NCBI GenBank assembly: GCA_964036315.1
Contig: OZ038510.1
Span: forward strand, 81,106,083 to 81,170,082
Source: Acanthosepion esculentum
Lineage: Eukaryota > Mollusca > Cephalopoda > Sepiida > Sepiidae
DNA: 64,000 nucleotides
Reading direction: 5' to 3'
Shown here: positions 36,346 to 47,559 of the stretch, piece after piece
Position numbering within the stretch: the stretch's first letter is position 1
Layout of the letters: the number at the start of each line of letters is the position of its first letter
Notes under the pieces: generated by a model
Told to the model about the DNA's origin: nothing
Databases searched by the model: none
Seen by the model: only the letters and a program-made list of their open reading frames with translations
Program-made: the position numbers and the translations under genes

Positions 36346-36976
36346 AAACGTTGTAATAAATATGGCAACATAGATGAGGACAATAGTCCGAATAATGTAA
36401 ATAGTGTACATAATACCTCATCTCAGAAATATAGACAGATACTGTAAAGCCGAATCGTTGTAATAAATATGGTGACATAGATGGGGACAATAGTCCGAAT
36501 AATGTAAATAATGTACATAATACCTCATCTCAGAAATATAGACAGATACTGAAAGGCCAAAACGTTGTCATAAATTGGCAACAAAGATGAGAACAATAGT
36601 CCGAATAATGTAAATAGTGTATATAATACCTCATCTCAGAAATATAGACAGATACTGAAAGGCCGAAACGTTGTAATAAATATGGCAGCATAGATGAGGA
36701 CATTAGTCCGAATAATATAAATAGTGTACATAATACCTCATCTCAGAAATATAGAGAGATACTGAAAGGCCGAAACTTTGTAATAAATATGGCGACATAG
36801 ATGAGGACAATAGTCCGAATAATGTAAATAGTGTACATAATACCTCATCTCAGAAATATAGACAGATACTGAAGGGCCGAAACGTTGTAATAAATATGGC
36901 GACAAAGATGAGGACAATAGTCCGGATAATGTAAATAGTGTACATAATACCTCATCTCAGAAATATAGACAGATAC
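36341..36976 (+). repeat. 107-bp tandem repeat, about 6 copies
   Basis: Unit landmarks: ggccgaaacgttgtaataaa, gatgaggacaatagtccg, aataatgtaaatagtgtaca, tacctcatctcagaaatata, gacagatactgaa. Spacing of the last landmark is 106-107 bases. Confidence 0.94.
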
Positions 36977-37164
36977 AGTTTGTTTCTTCTTTGGAAATGC
37001 TTACTTCTAATGATTTTAACAGAACTTTTTTCTTGCATACAATAGCGTTATTTGGAAGCCTTCCATATATCGGCCTGTTAGCATTCTACCTCTTTAATAA
37101 ATTAGAAGATGCCCAAATCAACTGTGAATTGGTTTAACATCTCACGTCGCAGGGCCCTTTTTCA

Positions 37165-37625
37165 GGCTTTCGTTTCACTGGGTCAGCCTTTGTCAACTTT
37201 GTTTTTACACAACGGCACCCATCGGAGCAAATGAAAATATCACGTCACAATTAACAACATTTTTAAAGGGTCTAGATTTAAATGTTATGAAATAAACCCA
37301 TACACTTAAAAAAAAAAATAACCACACAAATATGAACTTACTTTATTTAAATGTTTCTATTCAACTATTTGTGTAGCTTATTTAGTGGTAAACCTGTGCC
37401 ACGTTTTTTTTTTTCACGGTTTTTGTAATGTCTGGTCGAATGTGCGATAGGCAGACCCCCATTTCTTCTTCAGTTGAGCGTAGCCATTCTCGCTTCTTAT
37501 TTTTGATGTTATTTAGGGTTGAGAAGCCTAATTCCTCTAAATCAGATGTTTCAAATACTAACGCTGTACCATTATTACTTAAAGGATATACATTTAAATG
37601 TTAGGAAATAAAATCATAGATTTTT
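37165..37625 (-). pseudogene. hAT transposase C-terminal fragment, copy 1
   Basis: Minus strand from about 37545 to the stop at 37384-37382 reads LEELGFSTLNNIKNKKREWL, then EEEMGVCLSHIRPDI and ends AQVYH before the stop. This is the end of the dimerisation region of hAT-family transposases of the type domesticated as ZBED/FAM200 proteins (consensus LCExGFS ... L....KIxPRI ... AQxSH). A stretch near 37190-37240 (caactttg ... aacggcaccc) resembles the terminal region of the element. Only a fragment, no catalytic residues. Confidence 0.65.
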
Positions 37626-37964
37626 TTGAAAATACACACACAAATATGAACTTAATTTATTTCAAGGTTTCTATTCAGCTATTTGTGCAGGTTATTTAGT
37701 GTGAAAGAAACACAGAAAGAAAACAAGAACCCCTTCACTAGGTAGTGAAGAAAAGCAAGAAGGAAGGACTTGATTGTTTTTTTACGGATTATCAACCCTT
37801 TGCAGGTTATTTAAAGCCAGAAAATATTTCGCCGTCTAAAGAGAAAAGAAATTTGTCCCTAATATTCCCCTATTTCCCCGAGTGGACCAGTTTGTTGTAA
37901 TCATTTTCAGTTCCTTTGGAAACGGCATGAATCGATTTTGGCTACTCATCCCTAGTTAAGTGCT

Positions 37965-38665
37965 AAACCGGTGTTTCTCAACCTTTTTAAGCAACGGCAC
38001 ACCGAGGAGAAAATGAAAATATCACGGCGCACTTAGCGAATTTTTTTTAAAGAAAATACATTTAAATGTTATGAAATAAAACCGTAAACTTTAAAAAAAA
38101 ATGTACACATGTATATGAACTTATCTTATTTCAATGTTTCTATTCCCCATTTGGGCAGCTTGTTTGGCGTGAAAACTGTTCCTGGTGTTTTTTCACGATT
38201 TTTTTCAATGTTTGGTTGGATGTGCGATAGGTCAGACCCCCATTTCTTCTTCAGTTGAGCGTAGTCTTTCTTGCTTCTTATTTTTGATGTTACTTAGGCA
38301 TGAGAAGCCTAATTCATCTAAATAAGATATTTCAAATACTAACGCTGTAGCATTATTACTTAAAGGGTATACATTTATTTCGGGCTAAAAAGCCTAATTC
38401 ACATAAATAAGTAGAAAGTTGCAATAAAACTGATGAAGCCTTTTTAGCTAATGTGGGGTATTCCTTTTGTCTTGAAATCTAAAATGTATCAAGGGGTACC
38501 ATCGAATGTTTTATTTTGAGCCCTCGATCACTAGAAATGGTGGCTAATTCTTCTTCTTCACATAACTGAAGTCCAGTTTTAGAAGGAATATTTGCGAAGG
38601 GATTTCGAATCAAATCATACTTTCGTGTTACACTGAAGAGGATCGCGTAGCACAGCGGTTGGCAA
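37965..38665 (-). pseudogene. hAT transposon relic, copy 2, with transposase C-terminus
   Basis: Minus-strand translation from 38600 shows WTSVM-RRRISHHF and, near 38470-38370, IPHISKKASSVLLQLSTYLC followed by ELGF, the hAT dimerisation motif; the following segment (38330-38120) repeats copy 1. Ends resemble each other in inverted orientation: gtgtttctcaacc (37970) and, on the other strand, gtgattgccaacc (38665), as in hAT terminal repeats. Several stops. I could not confirm an 8-bp target duplication. Confidence 0.68.
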
Positions 38666-39125
38666 TCACTGTTCTAGGTCAACTGTTGATGGATTAACAA
38701 TTATTACGAAAAGAGTTTATCAAGCTTTACATAAGAATGGTGAAGCTCAGCCTATTGCTTTGACTATCTCAAAGGCATTTGACAGGGTTTGGCATACTGG
38801 TCTTGATCAGCTGAAAGGTTATGGTGTCTCCATGCGAATTTTTGAACTGATTCAGTTTTAATTATCTAATCACGAAATGAAAGTTGTCTTGAACGGCCAC
38901 TCTTCTAGATCCTTTCGTCCTAGTGTAGGATAACACGAAAGCGTTTGGATATCTAGAAAGCGTTCGACAAGGATTGGATTACTGGTCTTGATCAGTTGAA
39001 AGATTCTGGTGTCTACGGGCGAATTTTTGAACTGATTCAGTCTTACTTATCTAATCACGAAACGAAGCCTTGTCTTGAACGGTCACTCTTCTATATCCAT
39101 TTGTGCTAATGTAGGTGTGCCCCAG
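38660..39125 (+). pseudogene. jockey-type LINE RT fragment, partly duplicated
   Basis: Plus strand 38660-38930 reads SRSTVDGLTIITKRVYQAL, then ALTISKAFDRVWHTGLDQL and VVLNGHSSRSFRPSVG, blocks of LINE RT around the first catalytic aspartate. 38945-39120 repeats KAFD-x-DWITGLDQL and [13 protein letters not shown], so the block has been tandemly duplicated. Stops are present. Same group as 29453-30120. Confidence 0.75.
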
Positions 39126-39186
39126 AGCTCTGTGTTTACTATCTATCTCTATCTCCATTCGCTATCGCTCTTTCTCTCTCTCTTTC

Positions 39187-39251
<65 letters not shown>
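39187..39251. repeat. (TA)n/(TG)n microsatellite
   Basis: TA tract followed by TG tract. Confidence 0.96.
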
Positions 39252-39254
<3 letters not shown>

Positions 39255-39274
39255 AAGATAGTTAGAGATAGGAC

Positions 39275-39276
39275 TG

Positions 39277-39307
<31 letters not shown>

Positions 39308-39379
39308 ATATCTATCTATCTATCTCACTCTGTTCACAATCTGTCTATCTATCTATCTATCTATCTCACTCTGTTCACA

Positions 39380-39426
<47 letters not shown>

Positions 39427-39440
39427 AAACTCTGTTCACA

Positions 39441-39488
<48 letters not shown>

Positions 39489-39530
39489 CACTCTGTTAAC
39501 AATCTATCTATCTATCTATCTATCTATCGC
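39275..39530. repeat. compound (CTAT)n array with CACTCTGTTCACAAT spacers
   Basis: Reverse-complement form of the GATA/TGAACAGA compound arrays at 13527-13930 and 41850-42510. Confidence 0.95.
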
Positions 39531-39534
39531 TGTT

Positions 39535-40199
39535 CATATTTCTCGACAGTTCTGCTCTCGCTTATAAAACTAGATAAATCATTTTCCGATAGACAATTAA
39601 TATTATTCAACCAATAATCTATGGTTCGCCAATCTTTCCTCAGAGATAATGGTCTCTGAATTTCGGCCACTATTCAAACATATTGGCAGTTTTATTTGCA
39701 TCCTATAAAACCTTTTCATTCACAGCATTTTGTTCATCCTTATTGAAGTGAGAATGTTATCTGGCTTGTCAGTATTGCATTTGCCTAAAACTTATTAAAG
39801 TACGAATATTACCCCAATGCCCGTAATTTATGAATAATATCGGATATGAATCTGCTGATGTGTGAATATACATTTAAGCTGTCAACTCTAACCCAACCAG
39901 ATTGCTTTTGGCAGCTGATGCGCCCAGGTAGCAAGGTGTGAAAAGCCAAGGTAAGAGGCAGTAGTCGAATTGTGTTCTCATCTATTATTAAGTCCTTTTC
40001 AGATTTTCTCAGGCCACGGAGCCTATACTTAATGGTCTATTGGTTTCACTTGGTTAAAATACCCACTATCTTTTCCTCCATCATCAGACAGTCTTTTTTA
40101 CCATAGTTACTGATAGCAACGACGACGACGTAGCTGCTCTTAGAACAGACAAGGTTTTCTTTTTATATTCGACCGGGTCCCTGATTAAGATCTCTGAAT
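39535..40199. other. no feature recognised
   Basis: No convincing ORF or repeat. Confidence 0.45.
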
Positions 40200-40610
40200 A
40201 TGAAAGGCGTTCAATGGTCCATTTATTTGCATTTTTCCCCCCACTTCATAAGTGAATTCGTCTTTTTTTTTCTTCCCCTTTCCTTTACCTTCCGAGAATG
40301 GCCGTTCACGGCGTGGTTGTGTAGGTCGAGTCACGCTTTACTTGAGCCCCTTTTTGACTCCGCAACAAACGGAACTATTTCCAAGCGCGCACACTCAAAC
40401 TCACGCTCAAAGATACGCAAAGAGGCTCGCTTGCGGATGTTTTTTTTTTTAAATTGTTTTTTACTTATTATTATTTTTTTTGTGGCTATTAACGCATTTA
40501 CATCGCAAATATTTTGCAGATCTTTTGCTGGATTCATTATAGAGTCAGCTGCAAGCTGTTATAACGCCGAAAAGAAATTAGTTGGAAAAACATGGCGGCA
40601 AGAAAAATAA
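40200..40610 (+). other. unrecognised 136-codon ORF
   Basis: An open frame of 136 codons starting MKGVQWSIYLHF, with a hydrophobic run (FFLNCFLLIIIFFVAINAF) encoded by a T-rich tract. The middle is GC-richer than the surroundings. No family is recognised and no splice or promoter evidence is visible; it may be chance. Listed because it is the longest non-repeat ORF outside mobile elements. Confidence 0.15.
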
Positions 40611-40990
40611 AAGTTTCTAATCAAACATTAAATCTAGATTGGTGACGTTTAGCTATCATTTCAAACAATGAATTCAATAAGAAAATGAAATATTATTTGC
40701 GTTCTTACGACATTCATTATTTTTATATTGTTTTATATTAGATGCGACTGCATTCAACATACAATATTCCGTATATTAACAGGAGAGAAAAGAAAGCCGT
40801 AATATGCATCAATGGATGCCATTTTTTTGCTATTAAGGCTTGAGATGGCTTTGAAAGAAAACCATCTAGTTTGTTTTAATTTCCGATACAAAATAAACGA
40901 TTTTAATCATAGAGTTTGTTTTCATTCGAACCCCTCACACTATATACGCCAACATTTACATAAATACACGCACACACAGGACACACTCAC
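40611..40990. other. no feature recognised
   Basis: AT-rich. Confidence 0.4.
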
Positions 40991-41103
40991 ACAAACATAT
41001 ATATATATATATATATTAGAATAAAAAAAGAGAAAGAACAGTATGATATCAGTAAATTTATAACATATATATATATATATATATTTGTATGTATATATAT
41101 TTG

Positions 41104-41143
<40 letters not shown>

Positions 41144-41397
41144 CATATGTGGATAGGGAGACAAAGAAATAGTTTGAAACACGCATTAACAATAAATGAA
41201 TACTGAAACACATTGCAAAAAGCTCACATACATACATTGATGCATACATATAAAGACATAGAAAAACTAACGCATACACAATCGTAAATAGAAAATACAC
41301 TTGCATTTATAATTATAGATAACGTTATCTGTGTCTATTAATTTTCCTGCTAACTATCTATAGATAGAAACAGAGTGAGAGAGAAAGAGAGAATGAG

Positions 41398-41445
<48 letters not shown>
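40991..41445. repeat. (TA)n microsatellites with intervening unique DNA
   Basis: TA at 40998-41017, 41065-41139 and 41400-41445. Confidence 0.93.
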
Positions 41446-41451
<6 letters not shown>

Positions 41452-41502
41452 AATATGTGTGTGTGTGTAGAAAGATAGAAATAGATAGGTACGAAGAAAC
41501 TA

Positions 41503-41504
<2 letters not shown>

Positions 41505-41560
<56 letters not shown>

Positions 41561-41700
41561 GGAAGACCAAGAAGGAGATATGAACAGATATAAATTAAGA
41601 AAGCAAGAAAGAAAACTTAGGTAGATAAGAAAGAAAGAAAGAAAGAAAAAATAAAAGAAAGAAAGAAAGAATAAAACTGAAGGCAATATGAACAGAAAGA
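41505..41700. repeat. (GATA)n then (GAAA)n microsatellites
   Basis: GATA 41505-41561 and GAAA-rich 41600-41675. Confidence 0.93.
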
Positions 41701-41849
41701 AATAGAGAATGAAAATATGGATGGGTTTGTCAGTGAGGAGAAGTGACAAACCTTTGGGTATGGAGGAGAAAAGAGAGAAGAGAAGAATCAAATAGATCAT
41801 CAGGAAATAAAATAGTGACAAGAACATATAGAAAGGTAAATACTGGGAT

Positions 41850-41885
41850 AGATAGATAGATAGATAATGAACAGAGTGGCACAGC

Positions 41886-41957
<72 letters not shown>

Positions 41958-42052
41958 GAGCAGAGTGGCACAGATCGATCGATCGATAGATAGATAGATA
42001 TTAATAGGCGTATATAGATAGATAGATAGATAGATAATGAACAGAGTGGCAC

Positions 42053-42109
<57 letters not shown>

Positions 42110-42153
42110 TTAATAGGCGTAGATAGATAGATAGATAATGAACAGAGTGGCAC

Positions 42154-42216
<63 letters not shown>

Positions 42217-42467
42217 GAACAGAGTGGCACAGATCGATCGATAGATCGATCGATAGATAGATAGACAGATAGATATTAATAGGCGTATATAGATAGATAG
42301 ATAGATAGATAATGAACAGAGTGGCAGAAATAGATAGATAGAGAGATAGATAGATACATAGATAGATAGATAATGAACAGAGTGGCACAGATCGATCGAT
42401 CGATAGATAGATAGACAGATAGATATTAATAGGCGTATATAGATAGATAGATAGATATGAACAGACT

Positions 42468-42503
<36 letters not shown>

Positions 42504-42510
42504 AACACAT
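41850..42510. repeat. compound (GATA)n array with GAACAGAGTGGCACA spacers
   Basis: About seven GATA blocks separated by aatgaacagagtggcacag; several blocks are followed by attaataggcgtatat, giving a higher-order unit of roughly 100-130 bases. Some blocks shift to GATC (gatcgatcgatc). The 191-codon minus-strand ORF is a simple-sequence artefact. Confidence 0.96.
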
Positions 42511-42655
42511 TGATAAGGTAAAGAAGACATGTAGGCTAACAGTGAAATAAACATACATACATACAATAAAAAACATTCACAAACACATATGCACAACACA
42601 TCAAACATATACAAAAAAAACGGACATATACACAAAATATAGTTGTACACACACA

Positions 42656-42660
<5 letters not shown>

Positions 42661-42692
<32 letters not shown>
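42661..42692. repeat. (TA)n microsatellite
   Basis: Pure TA run. Confidence 0.95.
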
Positions 42693-42696
<4 letters not shown>

Positions 42697-43234
42697 AAAA
42701 CTCCGGAAAATAATACATACATATTCTTACATACGCACAAATTCAAATGCATATATACACGCCAATACTAAATTACATATAATTATATGAGCAAATCACG
42801 CATACAGATATGCAAAGCCCACACACAAACACATACATATACACCAAGCACACATGCACGTAACATATGTAAATATGTACACCACACCCATAAACATACA
42901 TACACGCAAAATAAAATGCACACACACACAGACACGCAGCCATAAGGTTGTGTTTTCTGTGATGCAAATATAGATTTAAAATGTTACCATTAGAGTATTT
43001 TGTGACGGGTAAGCACTAAAAGTTAGAGATTTAGTATTACTAGCATCAGTAGTAATAATAATAATGCTACTAATTGTATCAGGTCATTCATTCTCTGACA
43101 ACAGTGTAAGTAGTAGTTGTACTGAGATATATAGAAAGAAAATCTGTTCCATGATTTCTTAAAAATTTGAAACCAGGTCATATTTTAGAAAAATGGTTAA
43201 ACACACATGAATAAAGTGCACGTCGTACAAATTC
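42693..43234. other. no gene seen
   Basis: CA-rich text to about 42940, then AT-rich unique DNA. Confidence 0.4.
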
Positions 43235-44310
43235 AATAATGCTAGCCATTATTATTAATATTTGACAAATATTTACTTTCATCTTCACTTTTATTAGATG
43301 AAGCATTGTCAGCCGTTATTATTAATTTTTGACAAGTATTTACTTTCATCTTCATTTTTAATTAGATGAAGCATTGTCAGTCATTATTATTCATTTTTAC
43401 TAGTATTTACTTTCAATTTCATTTTTAATTAGATGAATCATTGTCAGCCATTATTATTAATATTTAACTAGTATTTACTTTCATCTTCATTTTTTATTAG
43501 ATGAAGCATTGTCAGCCATTATTTTTAATTTTTGACAAGTATTTGCATTCATCTTCATTTTTAATTAGATGAAGCATTGTCAGCCATTATTATTCAATTT
43601 TACTAGTATTTTCTTTCATCTACATTTTTAATTAGATGAAGCATTGTCAGCCATTATTATTAATTTTTGACTAGTATTTACTTTCATCTACATTTTTAAT
43701 TAGATGAAGCATTGTCAGCCATTATTATTAATTTTTGACTAGTATTTACTTTCATCTTCATTTTTAATTAGATGAAGCATTGTCAGCCATTATTATTAAT
43801 TTTTGACTAGTATTTACTTTCATCTTCATTTTTAATTAGATGAAGCATTGTCAGCCATTATTATTTAATTTTTGACTAGTATTTACTTTCATCTTCATTT
43901 TTATTAGATGAAGCATTGTCAGCCATTATTATTAATTTTTGACTAGTATTTACTTTCATCTTCATTTTTCATTAGATGAAGCATTGTCAGCCATTATTAT
44001 TAATTTTTGACAAGTATTTGCATTCATCTTCATTTTTAAGTAGATGAAACATTGTCAGCCATTATTATTCAATTTTACTAGTATTTACTTTCATCTTCAT
44101 TTTTTATTAGATGAAGCATTGTCAGCCATTATTATTAATTTTTGACTAGTATTTACTTTCATCTTCTTTTTTATTAGATGAATCATTTTCGGCCATTATT
44201 ATTAATTTTTGACTAGTATTCACTTTCATCTTCATTTTTCATTTTTTATCAGATGAAGCATTGTCAGCCATTATTATTAATTTTTAACTAGGATTTATTT
44301 TCATCTTTAT
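43235..44310. repeat. 68-bp tandem repeat, locus 2, about 15-16 copies
   Basis: Same unit as 11885-12475: gatgaagcattgtcagcc, attattattaatttttgac, tagtatttactttcatcttc. Spacing of the gcattgtcag landmark is 67-68 bases. Units are more uniform in the middle (43620-44000). Confidence 0.95.
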
Positions 44311-44780
44311 TTTGGAATGTGTTATTGGAACGTATTATGGGACAGAATTAGTATTTTATAAATAATAATAGACTACTTCTGTACTATAATGGTTGGTACA
44401 TTTAGTGGATAAAATATGTAGGACATTTGAACAATTTTCATGGGATACAATTTGGATTATATAAAAATTAATAGACCCATAAAATTTGTGTGACATTTGC
44501 ATGCAAATGGAACACTTATGGAACAGATAAATTTTTTCAACATTGCTGGGATCCAAAAATATTCTAAAATTATTGTCACTTTAGACTTAATCGTTTTCGA
44601 CATTAGACATATAAATAAATATAAACAAATATTTATTGCTATCCTAATTAGAAATATTTTATTTCTTCATTATTGTCGACTGATTTCGGGAGAAATCTTG
44701 TGTACGAATTTTAATCGAGTTAAGATCCGAGCAAATCTGTCTGAAGTGGCAGCTATGTATCTATCTATGTAACTATGTGT
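44311..44780. other. no gene seen; one 16-bp palindrome
   Basis: AT-rich. CATTTGCATGCAAATG at 44494-44509 is a perfect palindrome. The 91-codon plus-strand ORF is not recognisable. Confidence 0.45.
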
Positions 44781-44781
44781 T

Positions 44782-44784
<3 letters not shown>

Positions 44785-44839
<55 letters not shown>

Positions 44840-44875
44840 CACACCTACACACACACACACACACATATATATATA
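44785..44875. repeat. (TA)n and (CA)n microsatellites
   Basis: TA 44785-44836, CA 44838-44864. Confidence 0.95.
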
Positions 44876-44879
44876 TTGT

Positions 44880-45929
44880 GTATTTAGGCAGCAATCCCTC
44901 TTTTATACATGTTTCCTTGAAGACGCCAGACAAGGATTTCATTTAATTTTTGTTTTGTATGTACATTTTTGTTCTTTTCTGGACACAAATTGTGTACAAA
45001 CTCTGCAAATATTCTGCACGCTTTCGTCTATAATTTTAGCCATTATCAAGGAACGAGAGTTAATAATGGTTTTCCTAACTACCTCACCGATCACCATATT
45101 AGACTATTTCTTTCCAAAGCAACTAATAATGATACCGATTATACAGACAAAAATAATAACATAAATATTTTCGACAAAAGCGAAACACACGTCAACTCTA
45201 AGAAAGATGAATTTCCCTTAGAAATATCATAAAGAAATACACTACTGAAATCGAGCCGAAGAAGGAAATTAAAATAATTATCTATTAGAAAAACTTTAAA
45301 ACAGCTAAACTTATCATAACAACACTGCTGCAAAGGGAAAAAAGTAAGAAGGGGAAGACAAAAATTTTAATATAAGGTTATTTTGGAGAAAGAGAAAGAG
45401 AGATAGATATGGGAGGGAAAGAGAGTGTGAGAGAGGGAAAGAAATGAAAGAGGGAATTAAGCATAGTAGAAAGGGTGACCCAGAAAATATTTTTTCTTCC
45501 GGGACTTAGCAATTTTAAAGACAGTGTGGACGAGAGAAGAGAAGAAATGGTGGGGGGGGGAAGAGGTGGGAGAGGAAGAACTGTTTTATAATTATTATTA
45601 TTATTATAATTATGCTCTGTAATTTACATTGAGATTTTTTTGGATTAATATCCTCATTGGAATTATCTCTACCCGTGTGTCTGTGTGCGTGTGTGTGTGT
45701 GTGAGTGTGAAATATTTACACTGCGTTTAGTTACCTCGCTGCATCTCAGCTGAAATCTACAGCTGACAAATATCAGCGTCAATAGGTCGTAATTTATGTT
45801 CACATTTCCTGGAATTTTGGACACTGTATTCATTGTGATTTTTGCGTGTGTGTGATAAGGTGTGGTCGAGAATTTGAATTTTTATAGAAACACAAAAAAT
45901 GTCTACAAGATTTCATGCTATGTTTAATG

Positions 45930-45931
<2 letters not shown>
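44880..45931. other. no gene seen; GA-rich stretch
   Basis: 45385-45580 is purine-rich on the plus strand (gagagagggaaagaaatg, ggtgggggggggaagagg). A 129-codon plus-strand ORF at 44775-45164 begins in TA repeats and is not recognisable. Confidence 0.4.

Positions 45932-45960
<29 letters not shown>
45932..45960. repeat. (TA)n microsatellite
   Basis: TA run abutting the left arm of the foldback element. Confidence 0.95.
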
Positions 45961-45964
<4 letters not shown>

Positions 45965-46345
45965 GACATTTTTATGTTTATACATTCTTTTTATAGATAC
46001 AAATATTTAAGTAAATGCTCTGTTTTATAATAAACAGTATTAATAACATGACGTGCCTTAATGTTCATGGAAGACTGAAGTTTAAAAACAGTAAAATCGA
46101 CCTTGCTAATCGAACGATCCTCCGTGACTCGATCGGTTAAGGCACGTCAGGTTATATACGGTTCCGTATAGGATGCAGGTTCGATTCCTGTCGGAGGATG
46201 AATATTTCCTATGAAAATTTCTCGGACATTCAGGCCGGTAAATGTTATTAATACTGTTTATTATAAAACGGAGTATTTACTTAAATACTTGTATCTATAA
46301 AAAGAATGTATAAACATGAAAATTTCTTAAAATAATTCTCGGACT
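45961..46345. mobile_element. foldback-type element with tRNA-like centre
   Basis: Arms 45961-46050 and 46244-46345 are inverted copies (gtttatacattctttttata and its complement; taataaacagtattaataac and its complement). Between them lies a tRNA-like sequence (46118-46199) plus the ctcggacattcaggcc block shared with the copies at 560-760 and 18470-18824. TA tracts flank both sides. Confidence 0.82.
46118..46199 (+). ncRNA. tRNA-like core of the foldback element
   Basis: Perfect 7-bp acceptor stem (TCCTCCG 46118-46124 with CGGAGGA 46192-46198) and a T arm with CAGG/CCTG around TTCGATT; B box GGTTCGATTCC intact, A box region TGACTCGATCGG degenerate. The anticodon arm does not fold cleanly: TATACGG/CCGTATA pair with only two bases between. 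Probably a tRNA-derived SINE core and not a working tRNA. Confidence 0.6.
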
Positions 46346-46356
46346 TTGTTCATTTC

Positions 46357-46361
<5 letters not shown>

Positions 46362-46404
<43 letters not shown>

Positions 46405-46491
46405 TGTTTGCCAAATTTCGATTCCGGAGTTTTGTAAATATTCAGTCATAATTCCTGAACAATTAGAAACGGCAAAAATAAGAAATACGGG

Positions 46492-46558
<67 letters not shown>
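46362..46558. repeat. (TA)n tracts
   Basis: TA at 46362-46400 and 46495-46558. Confidence 0.95.
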
Positions 46559-46560
<2 letters not shown>

Positions 46561-46859
46561 CGAAAGCGCTCAGAAAAATATAACACTTGCATAGATTTTA
46601 TATAATTTATCTACTGAAAAGAAAAAATATAAGATCACATGAGAAATTATATAAAATACACATAGAATACATAAATTTAAGGGTACATTGGTTATAATTT
46701 ATTTCCCCTAGGAATTTCTTTTTCCCTGGCTCATCAGACAACACGTCCAAGCGGGCCAAAATGAATTTAAATTTACATAATCGCTCGGATTTAACATTGA
46801 GCTCACTGGATTTCATCCTCCTTGGGATTATCCATACAGATTAACAATGATTTTCCTTA

Positions 46860-46861
<2 letters not shown>
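46559..46861. other. no feature recognised
   Basis: Short minus-strand ORF (46816-46607) of no known type. Confidence 0.4.

Positions 46862-46955
<94 letters not shown>
46862..46955. repeat. (TA)n microsatellite
   Basis: Pure TA run. Confidence 0.97.
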
Positions 46956-46957
<2 letters not shown>

Positions 46958-47295
46958 ATAATGAGAAGTCACGTATACTTTCTTAATATGTATATATCGA
47001 AAAAGAACTAAAAAGTTATAAATTAAAGAAAAAAAAGTTCTTTTTTAAAAGTATTTATTTATATTTTTTTATATTTATTGTAATTTCATATTGTGCTGAA
47101 TAAATAGTAGATTATGTTATGGCCATCACAGGTGAGGCGAGTTGGATGTATCTTGAGATTGGGCTTGGGTACAGAAAATGCAGAATCGATTATTAAGTTA
47201 TTTTGGATGAAAGATCGATGTCGATCTGAAAAAATAAATAAATACTTTCATAAAAAAACATTATATTTTCTTTAATTTACAACTTTTTAGTTGTT
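46956..47295. other. no feature recognised
   Basis: AT-rich. Confidence 0.4.
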
Positions 47296-47370
<75 letters not shown>

Positions 47371-47559
47371 ATGAGGAGAGTAGTCCGAATAATGTAAATC
47401 CTGGAAACACTTTTGTTCTTCACCTCTGTTTGGGAGATTCTGAAGGCGTAACCATGACAGTCTAGCGGAAAAAGGGAACAACGATTATTCGATTATGCAT
47501 GAGACAACTGAAAGAAGCAATGAATAAAAATGCAAAGGGAAGCAGACGGCAGATGTGCT
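47296..47559. repeat. (CT)n, (TA)n and a fragment of the 107-bp repeat family
   Basis: CT run 47296-47331, TA 47332-47368, then gatgaggagagtagtccgaa, a piece of the unit seen at 36341-36976. Confidence 0.75.

Noticed and set aside
40200..40610. Host gene encoding a 136-residue membrane protein
   Set aside because: The hydrophobic run comes from a T-rich tract and nothing else supports coding; listed only as an unrecognised ORF at low confidence.
41354..42576. ORFs of 157-191 codons rich in LSIYLSIY
   Set aside because: Translations of GATA arrays.
46118..46199. Functional tRNA gene
   Set aside because: Acceptor and T arms are good but the anticodon arm and A box are not, and it sits in the middle of a repeated foldback element.
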